The translations under genes were made by a program, and so were the position numbers. 64,000 nt of DNA, taken from NCBI GenBank assembly GCA_903845065.1, contig CAIMWH010000008.1:1-64000 (forward strand), given 5' to 3'. The DNA is from an uncultured Rhodospirillales bacterium. Lineage in GTDB: Bacteria; Pseudomonadota; Alphaproteobacteria; Acetobacterales; Acetobacteraceae. A model generated the notes under the pieces. That model made no database searches. It was given only the letters and a program-made list of their open reading frames with translations, and was not told where the DNA came from. How positions within the stretch are numbered: position 1 is the first letter of the stretch; every line of letters begins with the position of its first letter. Positions 11,656 to 21,435 of the stretch are shown piece by piece.

Positions 11656-11661
11656 CGGCTG

Positions 11662-12450
11662 GTGGCACTTCCTGATCTAGAGCCGCTGATCCGCACCGCG
11701 GCAGCGGCGGCGGACGCGGCCGGATCGGTGATCCGGCCGTATTTCCGCGCCGGCCTCACCGCCGATGACAAAGCGGACGACAGCCCGGTCACCATCGCGG
11801 ATCGCAATGCCGAGCAGGCGATCCGCGCCCTGATTTCCGCCCGCCATCCTGATCACGGCATCCTCGGCGAGGAATACGGCCTCGAAAACCCAGCCGCCGG
11901 GCTGCGCTGGGTGCTCGATCCGATCGACGGCACCCGTGCGTTCATCACCGGCCGCCCCACGTTCGGCACCCTGGTGGCGCTGCTCGCGGATGGCGTGCCC
12001 ATCCTCGGCGTGATCGACCAGCCCGTCACCGGCGAGCGCTGGATCGGCGCCGTCGGCCACCCCACCCGTTTCAGCGGCCCGTTCGGCGGCGTGCCCGGCA
12101 CCAGGCGGCGCGGCGCGCTATCCGAGGCCGAGTTGTCGGCCACCAGCCCGGACATGTTCGAACCCGGGGATCTGCCCGCCTGGGCCCGCCTGCAGGCCGC
12201 CACAAGGCGCACCTCCTTCGGCGGGGACTGCTACGCCTATGGCCTGGTCGCACTTGGCCAGATCGACGTGATCCTGGAATCGACCATGAAGGTGTGGGAC
12301 TGGGCCGCCATCGTGCCGGTGATCACCGGCGCCGGCGGCTGCGTGACGGACTGGCTGGGCCACGCGTTGACACCGGACAGCACCGGCCAGGTGCTGGCGC
12401 TCGGCGATCCTTCGCTGCTGGATGCCGCTTTGTCCTGTCTCACCGCTTGA
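11662..12450 (+). CDS. hisN: Inositol-monophosphatase-family phosphatase, probably histidinol-phosphatase
   Basis: A 262-residue lithium-sensitive-type phosphatase starting at GTG (11662), seven bases after the cytochrome stop. Metal-binding motifs are present: GEEYG near residue 70, LDPIDGTRAFITG near residue 90, and the C-terminal WDWAAIVPVITGAGG. The sequence DPIDGTRAFITGRPTFGTLVAL is the form I associate with HisN-type histidinol-phosphate phosphatases of alphaproteobacteria rather than SuhB. Histidine synthesis is therefore the likely role. Other IMPase-family substrates cannot be excluded. Confidence 0.85.
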   Translation: MALPDLEPLIRTAAAAADAAGSVIRPYFRAGLTADDKADDSPVTIADRNAEQAIRALISARHPDHGILGEEYGLENPAAGLRWVLDPIDGTRAFITGRPTFGTLVALLADGVPILGVIDQPVTGERWIGAVGHPTRFSGPFGGVPGTRRRGALSEAELSATSPDMFEPGDLPAWARLQAATRRTSFGGDCYAYGLVALGQIDVILESTMKVWDWAAIVPVITGAGGCVTDWLGHALTPDSTGQVLALGDPSLLDAALSCLTA

Positions 12451-12505
12451 CCTGAGGGGCTCGGCGGTGGCCACCTTGCGGCAGACAATGCAAGGGAGGC
12501 GATCG

Positions 12506-14314
12506 GTGCGCGTATTGGCGGCAATCCTGCTGTTGCTGGCCGGCGTGCCAGCTGCCGCCCAAACCACCAGCCATGGCTTTTCCCTGTCCGGCACCCTGGC
12601 CCTTCCCGCCGGCTTCGCCCATTTCCCCTACGCCAATCCGGACGCTCCCAAGGGCGGGGACATCACCCTCGGTGCCGTCGGCAGCTTCGACAGCTTCAAC
12701 CCCTTCGTGATGCGCGGCGTCGCCGCCGCCGAAATCAGCCGGATCTATGAGCCGCTGCTGCGCGATTCGGCCGATGAGCCCTCTACCGCCTATGGCCACA
12801 TCGCGAAATCCCTGACCGTGGCCGCTGACCATCTCTCGGTCACCTTCACCCTGCGCCCCGAGGCCCGCTTCCACGACGGCCACCCCATCACGGCCGAGGA
12901 TGTCGCCTGGACTTTCAACACCCTGCGCGAAAGCGGCCGGCCGCAATACAAGCAGTACTATGCCGACGTCACCGCGGTATCGGTGGCCGACCCACACACC
13001 GTCACCTTCTCCTTCCGCACCGCCCAGAACCGCGAGCTGCCCCTGATCCTCGGCCAGATCATGGTGCTGCCGAAGCACTGGTGGGCCGCGCGGGACTTCA
13101 CCCGCGGCCTCACCGAGGCGCCGCTCGGCTCCGGCCCCTATCGGTTGCACGAGTTCGATCTTGGCCGCAGCACCGTGCTCACCCGGGTGCCGGACTACTG
13201 GGCGCGCGGTCTCGGCACCGCCAAAGGGCTCGCCAACTTCGATCGCATCCGCACCGAGTACTATCGCGACTCGACGGTGGCGATGCAGGCCTTCAAGGCC
13301 GGCAAGATCGATTTCCGCCAGGAGAACATCTCCAAGAACTGGGCCACGGCCTATGATTTCCCCGCCGTCGAGAAGGGCCTGGTGAAGAAGCAGGTCTTCC
13401 CCCACCGCCGCCCCACCGGCCTGCAGGGCTGGTTCATGAACACCCGCCGGCCGATTTTTGCCGATGCGCGGGTGCGCCACGCCATGGCCGAGGTGTTCGA
13501 TTTCGAGTGGACCAACCGCAACCTGTTTTTCGGCGCCTACGCCCGCACGCTGAGCTACTACAGCAACAGCGACCTCGCTTCGTCCGGCGTGCCGCAAGGC
13601 GCTGAGCGCACCCTGCTGGAGCGCTACAAGGACAAGCTCCCGGCCTCGATCTTCACCGAACCCTTCCGCCTGCCCGTCACCGATGGCTCCGGCAACAACC
13701 GCGACGGCCTGCGCGCCGCCCTCGTCCTGCTCAAGCAGGCCGGCTGGGATGTGAAGGAACGCCGCCTGGTGAATGCCGCCGGCGAGCAGATGCGCTTCGA
13801 AATCCTGGTCAATGACCCCAGCTACGAACGCGTCGCCACCCCCTATGCCCAATGGCTCCAACGCCTTGGCATCGAGGTGAACGTGCGCACGGTGGATTCC
13901 GCCCAGTACCAGCACCTCACCGACGCCTTCGATTTCGACATGACGATGATGGTGCTGCCCGAGTCCGATTTCCCCGGCAACGAGCAGCGCGAGTACTTCT
14001 CCTGCGAGAGCGCCAAAACCGACGGCAGCGACAACGTGTCCGGCATCTGCGATCCAGTGGTCGATGCCCTGGTCAGCCAGATCGTCGCCGCACCCGATCG
14101 CGCCACCCAGATCACCACCGCCCGTGCACTTGACCGGGTGCTGCTGCACGGCTGGTACGCGGTGCCGAACTGGCATCTCGGCGCCGTCTGGGCCGCTTAC
14201 TGGGACCGTTTCGGCTTCCCGCCCGGCCCGGTGCGCACCGGCATCGTGTTTGACGCCTGGTGGGTCGACCCCGTGCGCGCGGCGGCGACCGACGCCGCGC
14301 GCGACATGAACTGA
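12506..14314 (+). CDS. yejA: Peptide ABC transporter substrate-binding protein, YejA-like
   Basis: A family 5 periplasmic binding protein (602 residues) of the YejA group, which imports oligopeptides including microcin C-like compounds. I choose the GTG at 12506 because GGGAGG sits 6 bases upstream and it gives a compact signal peptide ([19 protein letters not shown]). ATG 12488 is an alternative. The mature protein opens with [29 protein letters not shown], characteristic of YejA-like proteins. The stop overlaps the next ATG (TGATG), beginning a four-gene coupled operon. Confidence 0.92.
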   Translation: MRVLAAILLLLAGVPAAAQTTSHGFSLSGTLALPAGFAHFPYANPDAPKGGDITLGAVGSFDSFNPFVMRGVAAAEISRIYEPLLRDSADEPSTAYGHIAKSLTVAADHLSVTFTLRPEARFHDGHPITAEDVAWTFNTLRESGRPQYKQYYADVTAVSVADPHTVTFSFRTAQNRELPLILGQIMVLPKHWWAARDFTRGLTEAPLGSGPYRLHEFDLGRSTVLTRVPDYWARGLGTAKGLANFDRIRTEYYRDSTVAMQAFKAGKIDFRQENISKNWATAYDFPAVEKGLVKKQVFPHRRPTGLQGWFMNTRRPIFADARVRHAMAEVFDFEWTNRNLFFGAYARTLSYYSNSDLASSGVPQGAERTLLERYKDKLPASIFTEPFRLPVTDGSGNNRDGLRAALVLLKQAGWDVKERRLVNAAGEQMRFEILVNDPSYERVATPYAQWLQRLGIEVNVRTVDSAQYQHLTDAFDFDMTMMVLPESDFPGNEQREYFSCESAKTDGSDNVSGICDPVVDALVSQIVAAPDRATQITTARALDRVLLHGWYAVPNWHLGAVWAAYWDRFGFPPGPVRTGIVFDAWWVDPVRAAATDAARDMN

Positions 14315-15390
14315 TGGCGGGCTATCTCCTCCGCCGCCTGCTGCTAGTGATCCCGACCCTGCTCGGCATCATCGCCATCAACTTCTTCGTCGTGCAGTTC
14401 GCGCCGGGCGGGCCGGTGGAGCAGATGATCGCTGAAATGCGCGGCAAGGGCGGAGACGCCACCGCGCGCCTGAGCGGCACCGGCAGCGAGACCGCCAGCA
14501 GCGATCCCGGCACCTACCGCGGCGCCCGTGGCCTGGAACCGGCCATAGTGGCCGAGATCAAGCACCTGTTCGGCTTTGACAAACCGCCGCTCACCCGCTT
14601 CCTCATCATGCTGAAGGACTATCTGAGCTTCGACTTCGGCCGCAGTTTCTTCCGCGACCAGACGGTGCTCGGCCTGATCGCCCAGAAACTACCAGTATCC
14701 CTGTCTCTCGGTCTGTTCTCCACCCTGCTGATCTACTTCGTCTCGATCCCCCTCGGCATCGCCAAGGCGGTGCGGGACGGCAGCGGGTTCGATGTCGCGA
14801 CCTCCGCCGCCGTGCTGATCGGCTATGCGGTGCCTGGCTTCCTGTTCGCCATTTTGCTGGTGGTGCTGTTCGCCGGCGGCAGCTTCGTGCAGTGGTTTCC
14901 CCTGCGCGGCCTGACCAGCAGCGGCGCCGAGACCTGGAACTGGCCCGCCCGCGTGCTCGACTACCTGTGGCACATGATCCTGCCCACCACGGCCCTTGTG
15001 GTCGGCGGTTTCGCCAGCCTCACCATGCTGACGAAAAACTCCTTCCTCGAGGAAATCCGCAAGCAATACGTTGTCACCGCGCGCGCCAAAGGGGCCACCG
15101 AGCGCCGCGTGCTCTACGGCCACGTCTTCCGCAACGCCATGCTGCTGGTGGTGGCCGGCTTCCCCGCGGCCTTCATCGGCATCCTGTTCACCTCGTCCCT
15201 GCTGGTCGAAATCGTCTTCTCGCTCGACGGGATGGGCCTGCTCGGCTTCGAATCCGCCATCCGGCGCGACTATCCGGTGATGTTCGGCACCCTCTACATC
15301 TTCACCCTGCTCGGCCTGGTGATGCAGATCGTCGGCGATGCGCTCTACACCGTGGTCGATCCGCGCATCGACTTCGACAAGCGCTCCTGA
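14314..15390 (+). CDS. yejB: Peptide ABC transporter permease, YejB-like
   Basis: A 358-residue inner-membrane permease of the DppB/YejB type. It begins [34 protein letters not shown] and has the long periplasmic insert after the first helix that marks YejB. The EAA-type loop contacting the ATPase is seen around [21 protein letters not shown]. The start overlaps the yejA stop by one base, and its own stop overlaps the next ATG (TGATG). It probably has six transmembrane segments. Confidence 0.94.
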   Translation: MAGYLLRRLLLVIPTLLGIIAINFFVVQFAPGGPVEQMIAEMRGKGGDATARLSGTGSETASSDPGTYRGARGLEPAIVAEIKHLFGFDKPPLTRFLIMLKDYLSFDFGRSFFRDQTVLGLIAQKLPVSLSLGLFSTLLIYFVSIPLGIAKAVRDGSGFDVATSAAVLIGYAVPGFLFAILLVVLFAGGSFVQWFPLRGLTSSGAETWNWPARVLDYLWHMILPTTALVVGGFASLTMLTKNSFLEEIRKQYVVTARAKGATERRVLYGHVFRNAMLLVVAGFPAAFIGILFTSSLLVEIVFSLDGMGLLGFESAIRRDYPVMFGTLYIFTLLGLVMQIVGDALYTVVDPRIDFDKRS

Positions 15391-16418
15391 TGCACCTCTC
15401 CCCTCCCACCCGCCGCCGCCTCGCCGCCTTCCGGGCCAACCGGCGCGGCTGGTGGAGCCTGCGGATTTTCCTCGCACTGTTCGGCCTCAGCCTGTTCGCC
15501 GAATGCATCGCCAATGACCGCCCGCTGGTGATCCACTACGAAGGCCACTGGTTCTTCCCCGTCCTGCAGGACTACGCGGAGGACGCCTTCGGCAGCGATT
15601 TCATGCCCATCGAGGCCGACTTCACCGACCCGATGCTGGCCGACACCATCGCCAAAAAAGGCTGGATGCTGTGGCCGCCCATCCCCTACCGCTACAACAC
15701 CCTCAGCAAGGACCTGCCGGTTCCCGCCCCCGCCCCGCCGTCCTGGAACAACCTGCTCGGCACCGATGACCAGGCGCGCGATGTGCTCGCCCGCGTCATC
15801 TACGGCTTCCGGCTCTCGGTGCTGTTCGGCTTCACCCTCACCATCATCTCCTCGGTGATCGGCATCGCCGCCGGCGCCATCCAGGGCTTCAAGGGCGGGC
15901 TGACCGACCTGCTGTTCCAGCGCTTCATCGAAATCTGGTCCGGCATGCCGCAGCTCTATCTGCTCATCATCCTCGGCGCGATGATCACGCCCGGCTTCTG
16001 GGTGCTGCTGGTGTTCCTGCTGTTGTTCAGCTGGATGTCGCTCACCGGCGTGGTGCGCGCCGAATTCCTCCGCGGCCGCAATCTCGAATACGTCCGCGCC
16101 GCCAAGGCCCTCGGCGTGTCCGACCTCGCGGTGATGTGGCGCCACATCCTGCCCAATGCGATGGTCGCCACGCTCACCTTCCTGCCCTTCACCCTCTCGG
16201 GCTCGGTGACCATCCTGGCCAGCCTCGATTTCCTCGGCTTCGGCCTGCCGCCCGGCTCCCCCTCGCTCGGCGAACTGGTAAGCCAGGGCAAGAACAACCT
16301 GCACGCCCCCTGGCTCGGCATCACCGCCTTCATCGTGCTCGGCGGGCTGCTCAGCATGCTGATCTTCATCGGCGAGGCGGCGCGCGATGCGTTCGATCCG
16401 CGCAAGGCGCTGAAATGA
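15390..16418 (+). CDS. yejE: Peptide ABC transporter permease, YejE-like
   Basis: A 342-residue second permease of the importer. The long N-terminal periplasmic part after helix 1 (FAECIANDRPLVIHYEGHWFFPVLQDYAEDAFG) is characteristic of YejE. The coupling loop is RGRNLEYVRAAKALGVSDLAVMWRHILPNAM. I start at the ATG of the TGATG overlap (15390). The stop overlaps the ATPase start by 4 bases. Confidence 0.94.
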   Translation: MHLSPPTRRRLAAFRANRRGWWSLRIFLALFGLSLFAECIANDRPLVIHYEGHWFFPVLQDYAEDAFGSDFMPIEADFTDPMLADTIAKKGWMLWPPIPYRYNTLSKDLPVPAPAPPSWNNLLGTDDQARDVLARVIYGFRLSVLFGFTLTIISSVIGIAAGAIQGFKGGLTDLLFQRFIEIWSGMPQLYLLIILGAMITPGFWVLLVFLLLFSWMSLTGVVRAEFLRGRNLEYVRAAKALGVSDLAVMWRHILPNAMVATLTFLPFTLSGSVTILASLDFLGFGLPPGSPSLGELVSQGKNNLHAPWLGITAFIVLGGLLSMLIFIGEAARDAFDPRKALK

Positions 16419-18019
16419 GCCTGCTCAGCGTCGAGGGGCTAACGGTGCGCTTCGGCGATCGCGCCGTGGTGGAGGATGTCTCCTTCAGCGTCGATCGTGG
16501 CGAGGTGCTGGCCCTGGTCGGCGAAAGCGGCTCCGGCAAATCGCTCTCCGCCCTCTCCATCCTGCAACTCCTCCCCCCCGGCGCCGTCAGCACTGGCCGG
16601 ATCGTGCTGGACGGCAAGGACATCCTCTCCGCGCCCGAGGCCACCCTGCAGAAACTCCGTGGCGGCTGCGCCGGCATGGTGTTCCAGGAGCCGATGACCA
16701 GCCTCAACCCGCTCACCCGCATCGGCCGCCAGATCGCCGAAGCCATCCAGCTGCACCAGATCCTGCCCAAGGGCACCACCCGTGCCCGCGTTGCCGAACT
16801 GCTCGACGAAGTTGGCTTCCCCGATGCCGCCAGCCGCCTCGATGCCTTCCCCCACCAGCTCTCCGGCGGCCAGCGCCAGCGCGTGATGATCGCCATGGCA
16901 CTCGCCAACGATCCCAAGCTGCTCATCGCCGACGAACCCACCACGGCGCTCGATGTCACCATCCAGGCGCAAATCCTCAAGCTGCTCGCCGCCGAAAAAG
17001 CCCATCGCGGCCTGGCCTTGCTCCTCATCAGCCACGACCTCGCCATCGTGCGCCGCTATGCGGACCGCGTGGCGGTGATGCGCCACGGCCGTATCGTCGA
17101 AACCGGTCCGGTCGCCGCCGTGTTCCAGCGCCCGCGCCACCCCTACACCATCGAACTCCTCGCCGCCGAACCCAGCGGCCGGCCCCCGCCGCTCCCCGCC
17201 GCGCCCGAAACCCTGTGCGAGGCGATCGACCTCAAGGTTCATTTCCCCATCCGACGCGGCATCCTGCGCCGCACCATCGGCCATATCCGCGCCGTCGATG
17301 GCGTCTCCCTCACCGTCCACGCCGGCGAAACCGTGGCGCTGGTGGGTGAAAGCGGCTCGGGCAAATCCACCATGGGCTATGCGCTGGCCGCTTTGCAGGA
17401 TGCCGAGGGCTCCATCACCTTCCGTGGCGAGCCCATCCCCGGCACCGATCGCGCCCGCCTGCGCCGCCTGCGCGCCGAATTCCAGATCGTCTTCCAGGAC
17501 CCCTTCGGCAGCCTCTCGCCCCGCCTGTCCGTCGGCGAAATCATCGCCGAGGGCCTATCCGTTCACGCCAGCCACCTGCGCCGCCCCGAGCGCGAGGCCC
17601 GCGTCGCCGAAGCGCTGCAACAAGTCGGCCTGCCCCCCGATATCGGCGAACGCTTCCCGCACGAATTCAGCGGCGGCCAGCGCCAACGCATCGCCATCGC
17701 CCGCGCCATTATCCTGCGCCCCCGCTTCGTCGTGCTGGACGAGCCGACCAGCGCGCTCGACATGTCCGTCCAGGCGCAAATCGTCGACCTGTTGCGCCAA
17801 CTCCAGCAGGACCACGGCCTCGGCTACCTGTTCATCAGCCACGACCTGCGGGTGGTCCGCGCCCTGGCCCACCGCGTCATCGTGCTGCGGCAGGGCAGGG
17901 TGGTGGAGGAAGGCCCGGCCGACGCCATTTTCGCGGCATCCGCCCATCCATACACCCAGGCGCTGATGGCCGCGGCGTTTACGCTTGAGGCCGACGAGTC
18001 GGGCGTGGTGGCGAAGTAG
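16415..18019 (+). CDS. yejF: Dual-domain peptide ABC transporter ATPase, YejF-like
   Basis: A 534-residue protein with two fused ABC ATPase domains. Domain 1 has Walker A GESGSGKSLSA, signature [15 protein letters not shown] and Walker B LLIADEPTTALD. Domain 2 has Walker A GESGSGKSTMG, signature FSGGQRQRIAIARAI and Walker B FVVLDEPTSALD. Both nucleotide sites look intact. It energises the YejABE system, completing a self-sufficient importer. It is followed by a large palindromic repeat that may end the transcript. Confidence 0.95.
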   Translation: MSLLSVEGLTVRFGDRAVVEDVSFSVDRGEVLALVGESGSGKSLSALSILQLLPPGAVSTGRIVLDGKDILSAPEATLQKLRGGCAGMVFQEPMTSLNPLTRIGRQIAEAIQLHQILPKGTTRARVAELLDEVGFPDAASRLDAFPHQLSGGQRQRVMIAMALANDPKLLIADEPTTALDVTIQAQILKLLAAEKAHRGLALLLISHDLAIVRRYADRVAVMRHGRIVETGPVAAVFQRPRHPYTIELLAAEPSGRPPPLPAAPETLCEAIDLKVHFPIRRGILRRTIGHIRAVDGVSLTVHAGETVALVGESGSGKSTMGYALAALQDAEGSITFRGEPIPGTDRARLRRLRAEFQIVFQDPFGSLSPRLSVGEIIAEGLSVHASHLRRPEREARVAEALQQVGLPPDIGERFPHEFSGGQRQRIAIARAIILRPRFVVLDEPTSALDMSVQAQIVDLLRQLQQDHGLGYLFISHDLRVVRALAHRVIVLRQGRVVEEGPADAIFAASAHPYTQALMAAAFTLEADESGVVAK

Positions 18020-18247
18020 GCAAGGCTCCGCCGGCCAAGGGACTTGCCCCTTGGAACCCGCTACTGCTCGCGGCTGCGGCTATGGCCTTCAGTTGATGCT
18101 GGCTTGCTTGCGCCGCAGGCAGTCAATCCCGCGATGGCATCATGATTTGTTGGGCGTCGCCCGTCCCCTCAGCTGAAGGCCATCGCCCCAGCCGCGAGCA
18201 GTAGCGGGTTCCAAGGGGCCACTGCCCCTTGGCCGGCGGAGCCGTGC
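18020..18247. repeat. Large palindromic intergenic repeat with nested hairpins
   Basis: Two arms of about 78 bases (near 18020-18097 and 18169-18247) are near-complete inverted copies separated by about 70 bases. Both contain GGCTCCGCCGGCCAAGGG, then CCCCTTGGAACCCGCTAC and TGCTCGCGGCTG, ending near GGCCTTCAG. Inside each arm, CCAAGGG..CCCCTTGG is a smaller hairpin. No ORF is plausible here. It looks like a non-coding mobile or REP/BIME-type element and could also stop transcription from both flanks. Confidence 0.75.
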
Positions 18248-18260
18248 TTCCCTTCGATCC

Positions 18261-19079
18261 TCAAACCACTCTGACATTATTGAGGTTCTGCGCCGGGTCC
18301 TGCCAGAACGAGTCCGACTCGAAGCGGCGGAACAAATCGGGCGGCAGGATGGTGCGCCGTACCGGCGGCTGGATGGTCTTGCCGACACTGTGCAGCCCCG
18401 GGGTTCCCAACCTGGCGTCAAACTCCGCGGCCTCGTCATAACTGACGTTCTGGGTGTCATGGACGAATCGCGGCAGCCCGGTGAAATCGTAGATCGCGTC
18501 AAGCGCGGTCTGCGGGCTGCGGGTGAGGGTCTCGTAGGTGACCAGCAGCAGCCGGTCCGCCTGCTCGCCGAACCAGGCCTCGCGCAGGGCGTTCCATGCG
18601 AATCCGGCCATGCCGGTGCCGGCGCCGAGCCCCTCGATGCGGGAGTAGACGGTGCCGCCTGGTTCGAAGCTGAAGATCTTCGACAATTCGTAGCGATTGC
18701 GGCGGATCAGCCGTTCGATGCTGTCCAGGATCCACGGCACGTGCCGCACGCAGCAGATGATTTTCGCGCTGGGGAACATATCGACAAGCGTCGGCAGCTT
18801 GCTGGTCCACAGCCGGTTGGTATCGAACACCGTCTGGGTGGGGTGGATGCGGTGGTAGTAGTTGTCGAACAGCCCGTGCAGCAGGGCGGCGCGGTGGTCG
18901 TTGTCGATGAAAACGGCAGTTTCGTTGCCCTGGCTCAACTCGCGCAGCATCGCGGTGAACAGGCTGCCGACCGGGCTGGTCATGCCGGCATGCAGTGCCG
19001 GGTTCTGCCTTAGCAGGGCTGCGAGCAGGGTAGAGCCGGCGCGCGGCAGCCCGGAAATGAAATGTATGCCGTGATCCAA
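18261..19079 (-). CDS. Sulfotransferase family protein
   Basis: A 272-residue PAPS-type sulfotransferase. The 5'-phosphosulfate loop is ISGLPRAGSTLLAALLRQNP, a few residues from the start, and the 3'-phosphate-binding region is probably KIICCVRHVPWILDSIERL. No ATG fits the family start. I choose the TTG at 19079 (LDHGIHFISG), preceded by GAGGGAG at good spacing. The long ORF to 19466 runs through the divergent glycosyltransferase and has no homology-like content. Acceptor unknown; adjacency to a glycosyltransferase suggests a surface glycan or related molecule. Confidence 0.85.
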   Translation of the reverse strand: MDHGIHFISGLPRAGSTLLAALLRQNPALHAGMTSPVGSLFTAMLRELSQGNETAVFIDNDHRAALLHGLFDNYYHRIHPTQTVFDTNRLWTSKLPTLVDMFPSAKIICCVRHVPWILDSIERLIRRNRYELSKIFSFEPGGTVYSRIEGLGAGTGMAGFAWNALREAWFGEQADRLLLVTYETLTRSPQTALDAIYDFTGLPRFVHDTQNVSYDEAAEFDARLGTPGLHSVGKTIQPPVRRTILPPDLFRRFESDSFWQDPAQNLNNVRVV

Positions 19080-19196
19080 GCGACGCTCCCTCGCATGTGC
19101 GACGGTTCCTGTTCTGCACCGGCGGGCAAGTGGCGGCAACCTTGAAGGTGGCCCGGGATTGGCCGAGATTGCGGGCGGATATCTGGGGGACTGACG

Positions 19197-20846
19197 ATGC
19201 CGGGGACTGATCTGCCGCCGCTGCGCGGGCGCCTGGAGCAGGCCGAGGCCCGCCTGGTGGCAGGCTGGGCGATGGACCCAGCCGCACCCGGCGAGGGCGT
19301 CACGCTCGAACTGGTGATCGACGGCCAGAGTGCGGGACGTTTCATCGCGCGCGGGTTCCGGCCTGACCTCGCCGCCGCCGGCATAGGCGACGGCCGGCAC
19401 GCCTTCTCGGTGACCATCCCGGAGGGCCTGGCGGCGGGGCAATCGCACGAAATCCGTGTGCGCCATGCGACGGACGGCCGTGAACTGCCGGGTTCGCCCA
19501 GCCTGGTGGTGGGCGGGGACAGCGCGGCCGAACCCTGGCGCGCCGCCCTCGATGCCGCGCTGCGACAGGCCGAGACCGCCGCCTCACCGGCCGAGGCGGG
19601 GGCGCTGGTGCTGGCGTTGGCCGAGCAGGCGGCGGCGCTGTTGATGGCGCAGGGTGGCGCCCTCACCGCGCCGCTATCCACGCGGCTCGCCCGCTTCGCC
19701 GCCGCGCCAATGCCGGTCGCGCCTGACCTCCGGCCGCTCGCCTTGTTCATCGACGAAGGCGTGCCGGCGGCGCGGCGCGATGCCGGCTCCAATGCCGCGC
19801 TATCGCACATGCAGAGCCTGCAACGGCTCGGATTCGCAGTGCATTTCACCGCCGGCGCCACGATGGATCGCGCCGGGGAGCGCACGCGCGGGCTCGAATC
19901 GCTCGGCATTGTGTGCTGGCACGCGCCGTGGGTGGGCTCGGTGGAGGAGGTGCTGCGCACGCTCGGGCCGCGCCTCGCCGTGGTCTATCTGCACCGCTTC
20001 GGCGTGATGCAGCGCTACGCCGCGTTGGTGCGGCGCTGGGCGCCGGTCGCCCGGTTGCTCTACTGCGTGGCTGACCTGCATTTTTTGCGGGCGGCGCGAC
20101 GCTTCGCCATCGAGGCCGGGCTGCCTGTGGATGCCCCCGAGGGCCAGGCGGCGGCGGACGGATTGCGCGTCGCCGAGTTGATGGCGGTCACCGCGGCGGA
20201 TGCCGTGATCACCCATTCGAGCCACGAGGCCACATTGCTGCGCCGGCTATTGCCGGGAGCAGCGACCCATCTGGTGCCGTGGGACGTGCCGGCGCGCCCC
20301 ATTGCACCCGCTCCGGGTCGGCGCGGAGTCGCCTTCGTCGGCAGTTACGGCCACGCGCCCAACCTCGATGCCGCGTTCACGTTGCTCGAACAGGTGATGC
20401 CGCTGGTGTGGGCGCAGGATGCCTCGATCCCGCTGGTGCTTGCCGGCAGTGATCTGCCCGCCGCATTGCGTGTCGCCGCCGGGCGCATCGAGTCGCAGCC
20501 GGTTGAAGTGCTCGGCTGGGTTGAGGATCTCGATGCCTTGATGGCCCGGGTGCGGCTCACGGCGGCGCCGCTGCGCTACGGCGCCGGCCTCAAGGGCAAG
20601 GTGCTCGACAGCATCGCCGCCGGCGTGCCCTGCGTCTGCGCCCCGACGGCGGCCGAAGGGATGGACCTTCCCCCCGCGCTGCAACCCCTTGTGGGCGCCG
20701 ATTTCGCCGCCATGGCGGAGATCATCCTGCGCCTGCACCGTGACGACACCGAATATGACGCCATGCGTGACGCGGGCCTGGCCTGGGTCGCGGCCACGCT
20801 TTCGACCGACCGCATCGATGCCGGCCTGCGGCTGGCGATCGGCTAA
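19197..20846 (+). CDS. Glycosyltransferase with N-terminal beta-sandwich-like domain
   Basis: A 549-residue two-part protein. Residues about 8-105 form a module (GRLEQAEARLVAGWAMDPAAPGEGVTLELVIDG ... GDGRHAFSVTIP) of a type seen fused to glycosyltransferases in Acetobacteraceae-like genomes, presumably a beta-sandwich. Residues about 180-549 are a GT-B/GT4-like transferase with GVAFVGSYGHAPNLDAAFTLLEQVMPLV, VEVLGWVEDLDALMARVRLTAAPLRYGAGLKGKVLDSIAAGVPCVC and a donor-binding C-terminal half. It is divergent from the sulfotransferase, and both may modify cell-surface polysaccharide. Substrate unknown. Confidence 0.85.
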   Translation: MPGTDLPPLRGRLEQAEARLVAGWAMDPAAPGEGVTLELVIDGQSAGRFIARGFRPDLAAAGIGDGRHAFSVTIPEGLAAGQSHEIRVRHATDGRELPGSPSLVVGGDSAAEPWRAALDAALRQAETAASPAEAGALVLALAEQAAALLMAQGGALTAPLSTRLARFAAAPMPVAPDLRPLALFIDEGVPAARRDAGSNAALSHMQSLQRLGFAVHFTAGATMDRAGERTRGLESLGIVCWHAPWVGSVEEVLRTLGPRLAVVYLHRFGVMQRYAALVRRWAPVARLLYCVADLHFLRAARRFAIEAGLPVDAPEGQAAADGLRVAELMAVTAADAVITHSSHEATLLRRLLPGAATHLVPWDVPARPIAPAPGRRGVAFVGSYGHAPNLDAAFTLLEQVMPLVWAQDASIPLVLAGSDLPAALRVAAGRIESQPVEVLGWVEDLDALMARVRLTAAPLRYGAGLKGKVLDSIAAGVPCVCAPTAAEGMDLPPALQPLVGADFAAMAEIILRLHRDDTEYDAMRDAGLAWVAATLSTDRIDAGLRLAIG

Positions 20847-20852
20847 TAGAAA

Positions 20853-20885
20853 AAGGGCCTGCCGGGAGGTTCCCGGCAGGCCCTT
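20853..20885 (-). terminator. Rho-independent terminator of the atp F0 operon
   Basis: A perfect 15-bp stem (AAGGGCCTGCCGGGA with complement TCCCGGCAGGCCCTT) and a 3-base loop sit between convergent genes. On the minus strand it runs directly into TTTTTC, so it terminates the atp transcript. On the plus strand there is no T-run, so it is a weaker stop for the glycosyltransferase. Confidence 0.85.
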
Positions 20886-20908
20886 GATCATTCAGCCCTC
20901 GGCAAGCC

Positions 20909-21424
20909 TCAGGCAGCGCGCTTGGCGGCCAGGGCGGCGGTGACGCCCCCGATGGCGTTATCAACCAGCGCGGCGCCGACGGAAGCCGACAGCGTGGTGC
21001 GGATGACCTGCTCGGCGGCAGCGGCGGCGATGTCAGCGGCGGCAATGCGAACCTCGTCCACGGCGGCTTTTTCGGCAGCCGCGATGCGGTCCATCGCCTG
21101 ACGCTCACGCCGGGCGGCCGAGTGCTCGGCCTCGTCAGCGGCAGCCTTGGCGACGCGGGCGGCCTCGGCCTTGGCACCATCGAGCAGCGCCTTGGCATCG
21201 GCCAGGGCAGCCTCACGACGGCCCTTGGCATCCCGCAGCATGGCCTCTGCTTCGCTGCGCAAACGCTGGGCTTCGGCGAGTTCAGCCCGGATATCGTCGG
21301 CCCGCTTGTCCAGCATGGCCGCCAGCGCGCTCCACAACTTCCGTCCGAACAGGACGAAGAAGATGACGAACGCAATGGCAACCCAGCTGCGCGGATCGGC
21401 GAAGAAGCTCTCGTGATGTTCCAT
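20909..21424 (-). CDS. atpF: ATP synthase F0 subunit b
   Basis: A 171-residue peripheral stalk subunit. One N-terminal membrane helix (WVAIAFVIFFVLFGRKLWSALAAML, about residues 13-37) is followed by a long charged coiled-coil rich in Ala, Glu, Lys and Arg. It is the last gene of the F0 operon and pairs with the b' subunit encoded just upstream, the arrangement seen in alphaproteobacteria. The F1 genes are not in this window. Confidence 0.94.
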   Translation of the reverse strand: MEHHESFFADPRSWVAIAFVIFFVLFGRKLWSALAAMLDKRADDIRAELAEAQRLRSEAEAMLRDAKGRREAALADAKALLDGAKAEAARVAKAAADEAEHSAARRERQAMDRIAAAEKAAVDEVRIAAADIAAAAAEQVIRTTLSASVGAALVDNAIGGVTAALAAKRAA

Positions 21425-21435
21425 TCGGGCTTCTC

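Noticed and set aside
12440-14176. 578-codon open frame antisense to yejA
   Set aside because: Composition and repeats such as GGGDAFVAG are typical of high-GC shadow frames; the plus-strand YejA frame has full family motifs and a signal peptide.
15390-16418. Possible alternative start of yejE from the long ORF at 14892
   Set aside because: The extension overlaps yejB in another frame; the TGATG junction gives a normal start.
18261-19466. Full 401-codon ORF of the sulfotransferase
   Set aside because: The first 128 codons overlap the divergent glycosyltransferase and are not family-like; a TTG with a good ribosome site lies at 19079.
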